Assembly (NCBI RefSeq): GCF_037971845.1
Contig: NZ_CP150227.1
Span: 2,170,001 to 2,234,000 of the forward strand
DNA length: 64,000 nucleotides
Reading direction: 5' to 3'
DNA from: Paenibacillus sp. FSL R5-0766
GTDB lineage: Bacteria; Bacillota; Bacilli; Paenibacillales; Paenibacillaceae
Shown here: in pieces, positions 1 to 7,812 of the stretch
Position numbering within the stretch: the stretch's first letter is position 1
How the letters are laid out: each line of letters opens with the position of its first letter
Position numbers and translations under genes: made by a program
The notes under the pieces: generated by a model
What the model was told of the DNA's origin: nothing
Database searches by the model: none
Seen by the model: the letters and a program-made list of their open reading frames with translations, nothing else

Positions 1-98
1 CTACAAAAAAGGAGTAAGCCAACGGTTTAACAAGTCGAAACAGACATTGGTATTGAACAACAAGCAAGATTTGCCCAGTATAATGCAAGAAAATGCCC

Positions 99-141
99 TT
101 CATTCGTTACATTCCCAGCTATATAATGATATTGATTATCA
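99..141 (+). promoter_or_regulatory. Promoter with overlapping Fur-like box for first siderophore-binding protein
   Basis: A TATAAT hexamer (122-127) lies 17 bases after a weak TTCATT (99-104). It is joined directly to TGATATT-G-ATTATCA (127-141), which matches the 7-1-7 Fur consensus TGATAAT-N-ATTATCA with one mismatch. A repressor bound here would cover the -10 region, so iron repression of the downstream lipoprotein gene is the natural inference. Confidence 0.75.
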
Positions 142-172
142 ATATCAAAAGAATGTTGGAGGGGAATTAATA

Positions 173-1213
173 ATGCAAGGAAAATTCAAAATGACAGCAC
201 TAAGCATGATGCTGTGTCTAACGCTATTGCTCACGGCCTGTTCCAGTCCGGCACCGTCTGCAAGTGGTACGCAAACAGAGACCAATGCGGCTACTACACA
301 ATCGGGTAACCAGACAACGGAGACAGGGAAATCGACTGCACAACCGGAGACGCGGACGGTCTCCACAATGAGGGGAGATGTGGTAATTCCGGCCAATCCT
401 CAGCGTGTTGCTTCAGATCAATATATGGGGTACCTGCTGAAACTGGGCATTGTACCGATTGGTGTAAGAACATTTATGCTGAACGAAGGATGGATTGAAA
501 AGTCTGGCATTGCTTCTGATGTTATAGCGAGTATTGAGGATTTGGGAGGAGAGTTCCCAATGAATCTGGAGAAATTAGTGTCACTTGAGCCGGATCTCAT
601 CATCGGTTCCATTGATAAAAATATTGAGGATTACGAAAAAATTGCAACGACCGTCTTTTTACCTTATTGGGAAGGCGATAAAACTTCTGGTCCACTGGAA
701 AAGCTGCGCCGGATTGCTGGTGTTTTTGGTAAAGAGAAGGAAGCAGAGCAATGGATCACGACATATGAAGAGAATATCGAAGAGACTAAGAAGCAGATTG
801 ATGGTGTAATTAAAGAAGGCGAGACCGTATCCATCATTCAAATAGGATACAAAGCGTTGTATGTACTTGGTGCAGAAGGTGGGAACTATGGTAGTTCCAC
901 GATCTATGAGATGCTGAAACTGCCTCCTACTCAGCAAGCACTCGATATGAAGGATGGATTCGAGACGATCTCCCTTGAAGTACTGCCTGAGTATATGGGA
1001 GATCATATCTTCTTATATGGTTCGGGTAGCGAAGACGCCAAAGAGATCCTGAACAGCGAGGTGTGGAAACGTCTGCCTGCTGTGCAGAAAGGACAAGTTT
1101 ACGTCTATGGTTCCTTGGATGGTACAGAGGATGAGTTCGTCATGGAAGATCCCTATTCACTGGAGTTGCAGTTAGATAGTATAAAGAATTTACTATTGGG
1201 AGCTAAAAAATAG
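173..1213 (+). CDS. Iron-siderophore ABC transporter substrate-binding lipoprotein
   Basis: This is a predicted extracellular lipoprotein that captures a ferric siderophore for an ABC importer. The chosen ATG follows GGAGGGG, giving 346 residues; a longer in-frame reading from a TTG at 47 has no signal peptide at its start. Residues 1-23 form a lipoprotein signal with lipobox LLTAC (Cys23). A Ser/Thr/Gln-rich linker follows to about residue 60. The rest is a helical-backbone periplasmic-binding fold (Peripla_BP_2 type), with segments such as 'PQRVASDQYMGYLLKLGI' and 'SLEPDLIIGS' typical of the FecB/FhuD class. An AraC-type regulator follows 50 bases downstream, probably co-transcribed. No permease or ATPase gene is nearby, so the protein must share a transporter encoded elsewhere. 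The substrate cannot be read from the sequence. Confidence 0.9.
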   Translation: MQGKFKMTALSMMLCLTLLLTACSSPAPSASGTQTETNAATTQSGNQTTETGKSTAQPETRTVSTMRGDVVIPANPQRVASDQYMGYLLKLGIVPIGVRTFMLNEGWIEKSGIASDVIASIEDLGGEFPMNLEKLVSLEPDLIIGSIDKNIEDYEKIATTVFLPYWEGDKTSGPLEKLRRIAGVFGKEKEAEQWITTYEENIEETKKQIDGVIKEGETVSIIQIGYKALYVLGAEGGNYGSSTIYEMLKLPPTQQALDMKDGFETISLEVLPEYMGDHIFLYGSGSEDAKEILNSEVWKRLPAVQKGQVYVYGSLDGTEDEFVMEDPYSLELQLDSIKNLLLGAKK

Positions 1214-1263
1214 AGTTAATTAGTTCACACAGAATCGGATCAGAACGGGGAGGGGACGTGAGC

Positions 1264-2865
1264 ATGGAGGAGAATGATTGGATCAAACGACTGGAGCAAC
1301 TACATTTCTCTGCTGTCCACGTCTACCATTACTCTAGCAGTCCGGGGGCTGTCCATCATCGGATATGGAAAAGGTTCGCCATTTGCAGGGTCATCGCTGG
1401 CAAGGGATCTGTGTCTATGGATAACATTGTACATACGGTGTCTCAAGACGATTGGTTTTTGTTGAAGCCAGGAATGCATGTGGAGTTTCAGACAGATATG
1501 GGAGCACCTGTCCGATATCAGATCATTTTATTTTCTTGTGTTACACTTACTCGGCGTCAGAATGCTTGGCATACCGAGGCATTTGATCTCCCTGTGACGG
1601 GCAAGCTTAATGTTCCTTCCAATACACGTGATATTCAGGAGATGATGGATACCCTGATGAATGGAAAGTACTCCATCAAGAGTCTTGAGAAGACGCGCAG
1701 GAAACATCTTTTGCATCAGTTGTTGATTCAGTTAATGATGCACGTGAAAGAAGCAACTACCCCTGTAACAGGGATGGATCTGGCACTTGAATATATGACG
1801 CATCAGTATATGGAAGACATTCGAATGGATCAGATGGCCCGCATGGCAGGTCTTAGTGTGAATCATTTTATAAGAACATTCAAACGGCAACTCAATATGA
1901 CCCCGATTGAATATATAATGAAACTACGTATGACGAAGGCCAAGCAGCTGTTATTTTCTTCAGATAAAATCAAGGAAATTGCGGAGCAAGTGGGTTATAA
2001 GGACGAGCACTATTTCAGCAGAGTCTTCAAGAAAAATGAAGGAATCGCCCCAACGTTGTATATGAAAAATAAAGTGAATCGTATTGCGACCTTGTATTAC
2101 GGGTTGGACGATTTTGTGATCACGCTCGGTTTGAGGCCAGTATCCGTTTTATCCTATGGTCAGAGGGTGGTTCGTCATGTTGCCATACCTGTGCTTCAAG
2201 CACACAGTCATCAGGGACTTATTCTGGATAGCTTCAATCAGAACTATGATGATTTGAGGCGAGTCCAACCGGATCTGATCATTACAAGTGATCGTTTGGA
2301 GCCAAATGACTCCCTGCATCGGATCGCGCCTACCACCATGCTGGAGCACACCAACCATTTTGGCGAGAGGCTTCTGTATATGGCGGACATTATGGGCCGC
2401 ACCGAACAGGCTGTACAGTGGATTGAACAGCATGCTGAACTGAGCCGGGTGCTTCGAGGACGCATTCAATCGAGGTGGGGGAAACAGAGTGCCATGTTCA
2501 TCCGGGTGACTTCTCATTTCTACCGAATGTATGGGTTGAATAACCAGACAGGGGCCCTGTTGTATGATGATCTGGGATTTTATTTGCCTCGTGATTTTCC
2601 GGAACAACAGTGGGCTGTAGAGAGTAAAGTTTGCGATTTGCAGTTATACGACGCGGATCATGTGTTTGTAATGGTCGATCCCACAGAAGAGGCACGTGCT
2701 CAACTGAGGCAATTACAGCAATCCAGTGCATGGTTGGCATTAAAGGCTGTTCAAGAAGGCCATGTATATAATGCAGGAGATATTTTCTTCAAAACGCTGG
2801 GTCCCACCGGACGCATGTGGGCCATGCGATATGTGGCAGAGCAACTTGGGGTTACCTTACGGTGA
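1264..2865 (+). CDS. AraC-family regulator fused to a siderophore-binding domain (Btr/YbbB-like)
   Basis: This is a cytoplasmic transcription regulator that probably senses a siderophore directly. The N-terminal part (about residues 1-160) resembles an AraC sensor cupin. A two-HTH AraC DNA-binding domain follows (about 165-265, with 'MARMAGLSVNHFIRTFKR' and 'EIAEQVGYKDEHYFSRVFKK'). The C-terminal half resembles the binding domain of siderophore lipoproteins ('DLRRVQPDLIITSDRL', 'VCDLQLYDADHVFVMVDP') but has no signal peptide. Bacillus subtilis Btr, which activates bacillibactin uptake genes, has this architecture. ATG 1264 sits 8 bases after a GGGGAGGGG ribosome site; GTG 1258 is also possible but very close to it. 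Lying between two Fur-boxed binding-protein genes, it probably activates one or both. Length 533 aa. Confidence 0.9.
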   Translation: MEENDWIKRLEQLHFSAVHVYHYSSSPGAVHHRIWKRFAICRVIAGKGSVSMDNIVHTVSQDDWFLLKPGMHVEFQTDMGAPVRYQIILFSCVTLTRRQNAWHTEAFDLPVTGKLNVPSNTRDIQEMMDTLMNGKYSIKSLEKTRRKHLLHQLLIQLMMHVKEATTPVTGMDLALEYMTHQYMEDIRMDQMARMAGLSVNHFIRTFKRQLNMTPIEYIMKLRMTKAKQLLFSSDKIKEIAEQVGYKDEHYFSRVFKKNEGIAPTLYMKNKVNRIATLYYGLDDFVITLGLRPVSVLSYGQRVVRHVAIPVLQAHSHQGLILDSFNQNYDDLRRVQPDLIITSDRLEPNDSLHRIAPTTMLEHTNHFGERLLYMADIMGRTEQAVQWIEQHAELSRVLRGRIQSRWGKQSAMFIRVTSHFYRMYGLNNQTGALLYDDLGFYLPRDFPEQQWAVESKVCDLQLYDADHVFVMVDPTEEARAQLRQLQQSSAWLALKAVQEGHVYNAGDIFFKTLGPTGRMWAMRYVAEQLGVTLR

Positions 2866-2923
2866 TATTGTGCAAGAGAAGAGAGTGGAATAATCCATGG
2901 TAAGCCTGTACGCTTTTCCCTAC

Positions 2924-2943
2924 TATAGTGATAATGATTATTA
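2924..2943 (+). promoter_or_regulatory. Fur-like box and -10 element before second siderophore-binding protein
   Basis: TGATAAT-G-ATTATTA (2929-2943) matches the 7-1-7 Fur consensus with one mismatch. It begins at the last base of a TATAGT -10-like hexamer (2924-2929). No convincing -35 hexamer is visible, which would fit a promoter that needs an activator such as the adjacent AraC protein; that last point is inference. Confidence 0.72.
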
Positions 2944-2973
2944 TTATTAAATAGTAGAGGGGATTTACTACAA

Positions 2974-3948
2974 ATGGTAAGACAGAGAGCAACAACGATG
3001 ATACTGTTTGCCCTGCTTGTGCTCGTTCTGACGGCATGTAGCAAGGCAACAGAAGCAACGCCTCCGCAACAGGATACACCTGTGGAAGAGAGTGGTACAC
3101 AAACGATTGAGCATCTTAAAGGAACAACGGTTGTACCGCAAAAAATAGAGCGTATGGTGGTATTATCTGCTGCTTACATCGATCACATGTTGACGATTGG
3201 TGAGAAACCAGCAGGCGTTAATGTAGAAGTTCGTTACGGAGGAGATTATTTGCCTTACTTTGCAGATCAGCTTGCCGGCATTCCAACGGTAGGGTCTGCA
3301 GACAGTCCTAACCTGGAGGCTATCCTTCAGATTGATCCGGATGTCATCGTTATTGAGAGTCGAACTGCGGAGAGTACGTATGATCAGTTGGAGAAAATCG
3401 CTCCGACGATTGTACTTGGTACTGAATGGCTGGATTTTGTTGATGATACAACATATTGGACACAGGATCTGTTGACCATTGCCGGGATGTACAACAAAGT
3501 GGATCTGGCAAAAGAAAAGATAGCCGAGGTAGAGCAGCAGGCGAAGCAATTAAAAGCGAAGATCGAACAACTGGATCAAAAAAAGTTGGCTTATCTGCGT
3601 GTAAGAGAGAAGACCTTACAAATTTACGCGGCAAAAGGACATCCAACCAACACACTTTTGTATCATGATCTTGGATTTGTGCCAACGACTGTGACACCTG
3701 CCGAACAACGTGAGGATTTGTCCATGGAGAAAATTGCAGATGTGGATGCTGATTTCGTAGTTCTGGAGATTGACCCGAATGCCGATGAGTATTTAAACAA
3801 CATCAATGCAAGCTCACTCTGGAAGGGAGTACCGGCTGTTGGTACAGATCAGGTCTATACGACAGATTCCTTCTGGTTGTTTAAGGGCTGGGGAGCAATT
3901 GGGCGAAGCGAGATTATCAACGAAGTTGAAGACATGATTAATAGATGA
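2974..3948 (+). CDS. Iron-siderophore ABC transporter substrate-binding lipoprotein
   Basis: This is a second predicted siderophore-binding lipoprotein, 324 residues. Residues 1-22 are a lipoprotein signal ending in LTAC (Cys22). The mature part has the expected Peripla_BP_2 layout, for example 'LEAILQIDPDVIVIES' and 'EKIADVDADFVVLEIDP'. It begins 31 bases after a Fur-like box, after GAGGGGATTTACTACAA. Its stop codon overlaps the ATG of the FhuF-like gene (ATGA), indicating translational coupling. This suggests one unit that binds the ferric siderophore and then releases the iron by reduction. It differs clearly in sequence from the binding protein at 173-1213, so the two may serve different chelators. 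Confidence 0.9.
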   Translation: MVRQRATTMILFALLVLVLTACSKATEATPPQQDTPVEESGTQTIEHLKGTTVVPQKIERMVVLSAAYIDHMLTIGEKPAGVNVEVRYGGDYLPYFADQLAGIPTVGSADSPNLEAILQIDPDVIVIESRTAESTYDQLEKIAPTIVLGTEWLDFVDDTTYWTQDLLTIAGMYNKVDLAKEKIAEVEQQAKQLKAKIEQLDQKKLAYLRVREKTLQIYAAKGHPTNTLLYHDLGFVPTTVTPAEQREDLSMEKIADVDADFVVLEIDPNADEYLNNINASSLWKGVPAVGTDQVYTTDSFWLFKGWGAIGRSEIINEVEDMINR

Positions 3949-4757
3949 GACGTTATCCAAGACATGATTATTCAGAGATGTCGGAAGCGTTACAGCAATT
4001 TTTTGTGACGACGATCCAAGCGACTTGTGATGATTCCAAGTATCCTTTCCATGTGAAAGATCTGCTGAATGAAGAGAAACGAAACTTGATATTGCGTGAA
4101 CAGGCTGTGCAGCAAGGGCTTCAATTGGGCGGCAAAGGAAGTGTGGCCGTCGGTACACTTTTTGCCAAACGTTACTCCGTATTTGTTATGTCCGTAATCT
4201 CAGCTTTCAGTCTATACGATACTATACTTAGTGTTGCAGACGATGATGTGCGGTTTGAATTGAATGGAGCAGGTGGCATGCGATATGAGACTCGGCTGAA
4301 GAGCTCCTTGTTGGAGGGGGGAGATCCTGTTCAGCGCAGATCAGAGAGTGGCTTGCTCAAGAAGAGAATGCTGTTACATCTGGAACCTGTTCTACGAGCA
4401 GTGGCCGTCGCTACAGGAGCGAACGATAAGGTCATGTGGTCTCTGGTTGCGCATAATGTGCAACAATTGTATGCACGAATGATTAATGATGAGAGCATAT
4501 GGAAGACAGATGAACGGCTTGAACAGATCAAGGAAGATCAAAACATATGGCTTGAAGAACAAACTGAAAATGCATTTACATTTGCCAATGAGCTACAGTG
4601 CTTCGAACATTCCGGGTGGCAGGGACCGCCGTTCCTGATACGCCGATATTGTTGTTTGGCATATCAGGTTGGAGACGGAAGTCATACACATGGGTATTGT
4701 GACAGTTGTCCGAAGCTGGATTCGGAATCCCGATTGCGTAAACTTCTCCAGCAGTGA
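3945..4757 (+). CDS. FhuF-like ferric siderophore reductase
   Basis: This is a predicted cytoplasmic iron reductase, 270 residues, that would release iron from an imported ferric siderophore. The C-terminus carries the FhuF-type cysteine cluster: two adjacent cysteines in 'RRYCCLAYQ' and then 'YCDSCP'. In E. coli FhuF the spacing is CC-x10-C-x2-C and these four cysteines bind a [2Fe-2S] cluster. Here I count CC-x14-C-x2-C, with two histidines in the longer loop. The rest of the protein is weakly conserved in this family. The start codon overlaps the stop of the upstream binding-protein gene by four bases, which strongly supports the role. The exact siderophore is unknown. Confidence 0.8.
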   Translation: MRRYPRHDYSEMSEALQQFFVTTIQATCDDSKYPFHVKDLLNEEKRNLILREQAVQQGLQLGGKGSVAVGTLFAKRYSVFVMSVISAFSLYDTILSVADDDVRFELNGAGGMRYETRLKSSLLEGGDPVQRRSESGLLKKRMLLHLEPVLRAVAVATGANDKVMWSLVAHNVQQLYARMINDESIWKTDERLEQIKEDQNIWLEEQTENAFTFANELQCFEHSGWQGPPFLIRRYCCLAYQVGDGSHTHGYCDSCPKLDSESRLRKLLQQ

Positions 4758-4924
4758 ACAGACACTCTTGTACCGCATGGTACGAATCTGTTTCAGACGA
4801 TTACGTTGAACCTGGGCAGTGGTGCTACAAATGGCATTGTGTGGTCTGTGCATGAGATCACCTAAACACTTCTCAACGGATTATGCCTATGGACAAATTC
4901 GTAAAGTTGTAATAAGTTAGTTTG

Positions 4925-4943
4925 AAGATATTCGAAATATCTT
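4925..4943. repeat. Perfect inverted repeat upstream of the DUF896 gene
   Basis: AAGATATT-CGA-AATATCTT is an 8-bp perfect inverted repeat with a 3-base centre, 34 bases before the DUF896 start codon. Its AT-rich symmetry suits a dimeric repressor site. It does not match the Bacillus LexA consensus (CGAAC-N4-GTTCG). Confidence 0.45.
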
Positions 4944-4976
4944 TTGGAAATTGGACTAACAAGTGAGGTGGATTTC

Positions 4977-5216
4977 ATGATTCCTATTTTGGGACGCATT
5001 AACGAATTAAGTCGAAAACAACGCAGCAGCGTCGGTTTGACAAAAGCAGAACAAAGCGAGCAGCACGAGCTTAGAAAACAATATTTGCAGGCTATTCGAG
5101 GTCAGGTACTGACAACCATGCTGGCAGTATCCGTTGTGGACCCGCTGGGGCATGATGTGACCCCTGAGAAATTAACCAATGAAAAATTGCAGCGCCGGGA
5201 ACAGGCCGGCCAATAG
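4977..5216 (+). CDS. DUF896 / YnzC family protein
   Basis: This is a small soluble protein of 79 residues in the UPF0291/DUF896 family, recognised from 'LGRINELSRKQRSSVGLTKAE' (opening motif; only part of it is diagnostic) and the helical 'RKQYLQAIRG' segment. The family folds as a helical hairpin; in B. subtilis the homologue YnzC lies next to SOS genes, but its biochemical role is not established. ATG 4977 is chosen because it follows GTGAGGTGG; an upstream TTG would add 11 residues without a ribosome site. It is monocistronic, closed by the strong hairpin at 5229-5265. Confidence 0.85.
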   Translation: MIPILGRINELSRKQRSSVGLTKAEQSEQHELRKQYLQAIRGQVLTTMLAVSVVDPLGHDVTPEKLTNEKLQRREQAGQ

Positions 5217-5228
5217 CATTCCTTTAAA

Positions 5229-5265
5229 AGACAGACCAAGGTTACATCTTGGTCTGTCTTTTTTA
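5229..5265 (+). terminator. Intrinsic terminator after the DUF896 gene
   Basis: A perfect 12-bp stem (AGACAGACCAAG / CTTGGTCTGTCT) with a 7-base loop is followed by a run of T. Confidence 0.95.
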
Positions 5266-5550
5266 TTTTCTGTAAAGCATCCATCTAGAAGAAAGCTCAT
5301 CAAAGAAGAGGATACCGCCCAGTTAGGATTTCGTGTGAATTAACAAGCATGTTAGATATTTTTAGTTTTGATGACAATAAAGCTACCGCGAACTTTAAAT
5401 GATCTCGGATAACTCATATAATAACGCTAATATATTTCAGCAATACAAGGTTAAATCACAATCATCCTCAATAATATCTAACAAAAAACTTACATCAAAT
5501 AATCAAAGAAAGACTAGTTCATATATGTATCTCGAAAGGGTTGATGAATC
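5266..5550. other. Intergenic region, no gene seen
   Basis: About 285 bases of AT-rich sequence lie between the DUF896 terminator and the flavin oxidoreductase. Both strands are interrupted by frequent stops. It must hold the promoter of the downstream gene, but I cannot pick a convincing hexamer pair. Confidence 0.5.
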
Positions 5551-6981
5551 ATGAGTCTGGAGGCTTTGAATGAACGTGTGAAGAATGATCTGGCGTTTTT
5601 GTCATTTGGTGGAGCAAACTGGGTGCGTTCAAGAGAACATGCGGATGGTCATGTCTATGATGTTGTCATTGTGGGTGGAGGACAGAGTGGATTAGGGGCG
5701 GCATTTGGACTTCTACGGGAACGGATCTCCAATATTGTGGTCATTGACGAGAATGCATCGGGGCTTGAAGGACCTTGGGAGACTTATGCACGTATGGTTA
5801 CTTTGCGCACACCCAAGCATCTGACTTCCATCGATCTGGGTATCCCCTCGTTAACCTTTCGGTCATGGTGGGAAGCACAGGTTGGGCCCGAAGGTTGGGA
5901 AGAGGTAGACAAGATCCCGCGTGGAGACTGGATGAATTATTTACGATGGTATCGGGAAGTGCTGAATCTGCCTGTGTTTAATGAGGTGAAATTAACGCTG
6001 GTTGAGCCTATAGAGAACGGAATACATCGACTTCATGTGAACAAGGCAGGAACTCAGATGGACGTTATCCTTGCTCGCAAAGTAGTGTTTGCTACGGGAA
6101 TACAAGGTGGTGGAGAGTGGCATGTGCCATCCATGATTGCGGATAGATTACCTCGGGATCGGTATGCCCATACGTCTGAAGCGATTGATTTTGATCGGTT
6201 AAAAGGTAAAAGGGTTGCTGTGCTTGGCGGCGGTGCTTCTGCATTCGATAATGCGAGTTATGCCCTTGCCACGGGTGTGGCGGAAGCTCATGTATTTGTG
6301 CGGCGGGAACAACTGCCAAGTGTTAATCCCATTCGTCAGATGGAACAATCCGGTATGATTGAGCGATACCACGCTCTGCCGGTTGCTGATAAATATGAAG
6401 TGATCTCTCACTTCTTCAAATTCAATCAACCGCCAACCAACGATACGTTTAATCGTGCGGCAGCCTGGCCTGGATTCGAACTGCATTTGAATTCGCCTTG
6501 GCTGAGTGTAGAAGCGACGGACCAAGGTGCGATTGTGCACACGGCAAAGGGAGCATTTACGTTTGATTTTCTGATTATTAGCACAGGTCTGCTTAGTGAT
6601 CCGGCACTCCGTCCTGAACTGAAGCTTGTGGAGCCGTACATCGCGCGTTGGCAGGACTGTTACCAGGCTCCGCCAGAACATCGCAATGCATTGTTGGACG
6701 CACATCCATACCTGAGTTCCGGGTTTGCAATGACGAGCAGGAGCGAAGAGGGTGAGAAAACGTTGCACGGTCTGTTTGTATTCAACTACTCTGCACTTGC
6801 CAGTTGTGGTCTGTCGGCATCGGCAATATCGGGAACCAAGAGCGCGGTGCCCAAACTGGTCTCTGCCATAGCGGATCAGTTGTTCCTCGATGATCGGGAG
6901 GTTATTTTACAACAATTCTATGCGTATGAAGAACAGGAATTTACCGCTACGTGGGTGAAAAGTGGTGCACTCGCTGAGTAA
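5551..6981 (+). CDS. FAD/NAD(P)-binding oxidoreductase (flavin monooxygenase-like)
   Basis: This is a soluble flavoprotein, 476 residues, related to class B flavin monooxygenases and the lysine/ornithine N-hydroxylase-like group. The FAD dinucleotide fold is at about residues 34-50 ('DVVIVGGGQSGLGAAFGL'). A second nucleotide fold, probably for NADPH, is at about 210-230 ('KRVAVLGGGASAFDNA'). A C-terminal 'LIISTGL' segment closes the fold. The substrate is not evident. ATG 5551 follows AAAGGG with 8-base spacing. The gene stands alone between terminators. A siderophore-hydroxylase role is conceivable given the iron genes upstream, but no biosynthesis genes are near and I do not favour it. Confidence 0.75.
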   Translation: MSLEALNERVKNDLAFLSFGGANWVRSREHADGHVYDVVIVGGGQSGLGAAFGLLRERISNIVVIDENASGLEGPWETYARMVTLRTPKHLTSIDLGIPSLTFRSWWEAQVGPEGWEEVDKIPRGDWMNYLRWYREVLNLPVFNEVKLTLVEPIENGIHRLHVNKAGTQMDVILARKVVFATGIQGGGEWHVPSMIADRLPRDRYAHTSEAIDFDRLKGKRVAVLGGGASAFDNASYALATGVAEAHVFVRREQLPSVNPIRQMEQSGMIERYHALPVADKYEVISHFFKFNQPPTNDTFNRAAAWPGFELHLNSPWLSVEATDQGAIVHTAKGAFTFDFLIISTGLLSDPALRPELKLVEPYIARWQDCYQAPPEHRNALLDAHPYLSSGFAMTSRSEEGEKTLHGLFVFNYSALASCGLSASAISGTKSAVPKLVSAIADQLFLDDREVILQQFYAYEEQEFTATWVKSGALAE

Positions 6982-7001
6982 TTGCACTCTATAATATTGT
7001 G

Positions 7002-7033
7002 AACGTGTGGCATCTGTTGCTGCACGTTTTTTT
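7002..7033 (+). terminator. Intrinsic terminator after the flavin oxidoreductase
   Basis: An 11-bp stem with two G-U pairs (AACGTG at 7002-7007 pairing with CACGTT at 7023-7028 and continuing inward) is followed by seven T. Confidence 0.85.
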
Positions 7034-7115
7034 GTTTTTCATATGATGAAGGTTACACTTGCCTTTAATTTGTTGTAAAATGTCGGTTGGAACATGTTAA
7101 AGGCAGGGATAATAG

Positions 7116-7601
7116 ATGAATGAAATGAACTATGAACAATTTAGAGCCCATTTGAAGAAAGCGTCGCGTAAACGAAATGTACCTTTGATTAAAATCGTTG
7201 CATTTCAAGAGAAATACATGAAAATTGAAGAAGTTCAATTTTACGATGTGGAACAAAATCATATGAGTGTTCAGGCCTGCAATACGTTGTGGATGCATCT
7301 GGAGAATAAATCTTTCCGTAATATGGTGTCCCAACATTTGCAGTTTTATAGAGACATGGAGAACCTGGGTCGGCATTCCTTTGAGAATCTGATCAAAGAA
7401 CTATATGATACGTCTGTTCCTGTGCTGCTCGATTACAATCCCGCTCATTATTACACCTCGGGGCAATTGGCTGAGATTCTGGTCATGGATGAGGAGCGGT
7501 TGATAGAACAATTGGAAATGGGCCGCTTCAAGGGGGCTTTTATTAATGAGGATGGCAAATGGCTTAAACCCAAACCTGATACAATGGTTGTAGAGTCCTA
7601 A
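7116..7601 (+). CDS. Hypothetical protein with C-terminal excisionase-like HTH
   Basis: I do not recognise the full-length family. The protein has 161 residues. The N-terminal two thirds is helical, charged and without signal peptide or membrane segments. The last 45 residues ('YYTSGQLAEILVMDEERLIEQ' and the following 'GRFKGAFINEDGKWLKP') have the pattern of excisionase/MerR-type winged helices: Y-T-x-x-Q-L-A-E-I-L, a recognition helix, then a wing ending in a Trp-containing strand. It is therefore probably a DNA-binding protein. No integrase or mobile element lies nearby, so a role in excision is not supported. It ends before a clear terminator. Confidence 0.6.
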   Translation: MNEMNYEQFRAHLKKASRKRNVPLIKIVAFQEKYMKIEEVQFYDVEQNHMSVQACNTLWMHLENKSFRNMVSQHLQFYRDMENLGRHSFENLIKELYDTSVPVLLDYNPAHYYTSGQLAEILVMDEERLIEQLEMGRFKGAFINEDGKWLKPKPDTMVVES

Positions 7602-7626
7602 ACGCCATAAAGTTCCCATGATAAGC

Positions 7627-7674
7627 AAAATCCTGCAACGCCGCGCATCAAGCGCTGGAAGCTGCAGGATTTTT
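7627..7674 (+). terminator. Intrinsic terminator before fruR
   Basis: AAAATCCTGCA (7627-7637) pairs with TGCAGGATTTT (7663-7673), with further pairing inside, and ends in a T run. Confidence 0.85.
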
Positions 7675-7812
7675 AATGAAGACGCGAAGGACAATTGGAC
7701 AAGAAAATAAGTCGAAAGTTGCGGGTTTTTGAAGGTTTCTAAATTATTTTGAATGAAAGTGGTTGTTTTTTGAGGGATTTATGATACTATAGAAGCAGTT
7801 GGAGGAATGAAG

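Noticed and set aside
6199..6768. 189-residue minus-strand open frame
   Set aside because: It lies entirely inside the flavin oxidoreductase gene in another frame, with no ribosome site and a Cys/His/Arg-rich composition typical of shadow frames.
5551..6981. Siderophore-biosynthesis hydroxylase
   Set aside because: The flavoprotein fold is compatible, but no NRPS or NIS synthetase genes lie near, and the substrate region does not match IucD/PvdA well enough.
7116..7601. Excisionase of an integrated element
   Set aside because: Only the C-terminal HTH looks excisionase-like. No integrase, attachment repeat or other mobile gene is in the region.
7741..7812. CcpA cre site upstream of fruR
   Set aside because: The best candidate (TGAAAGTGGTTGTT) misses key positions of the consensus, so I cannot support it.
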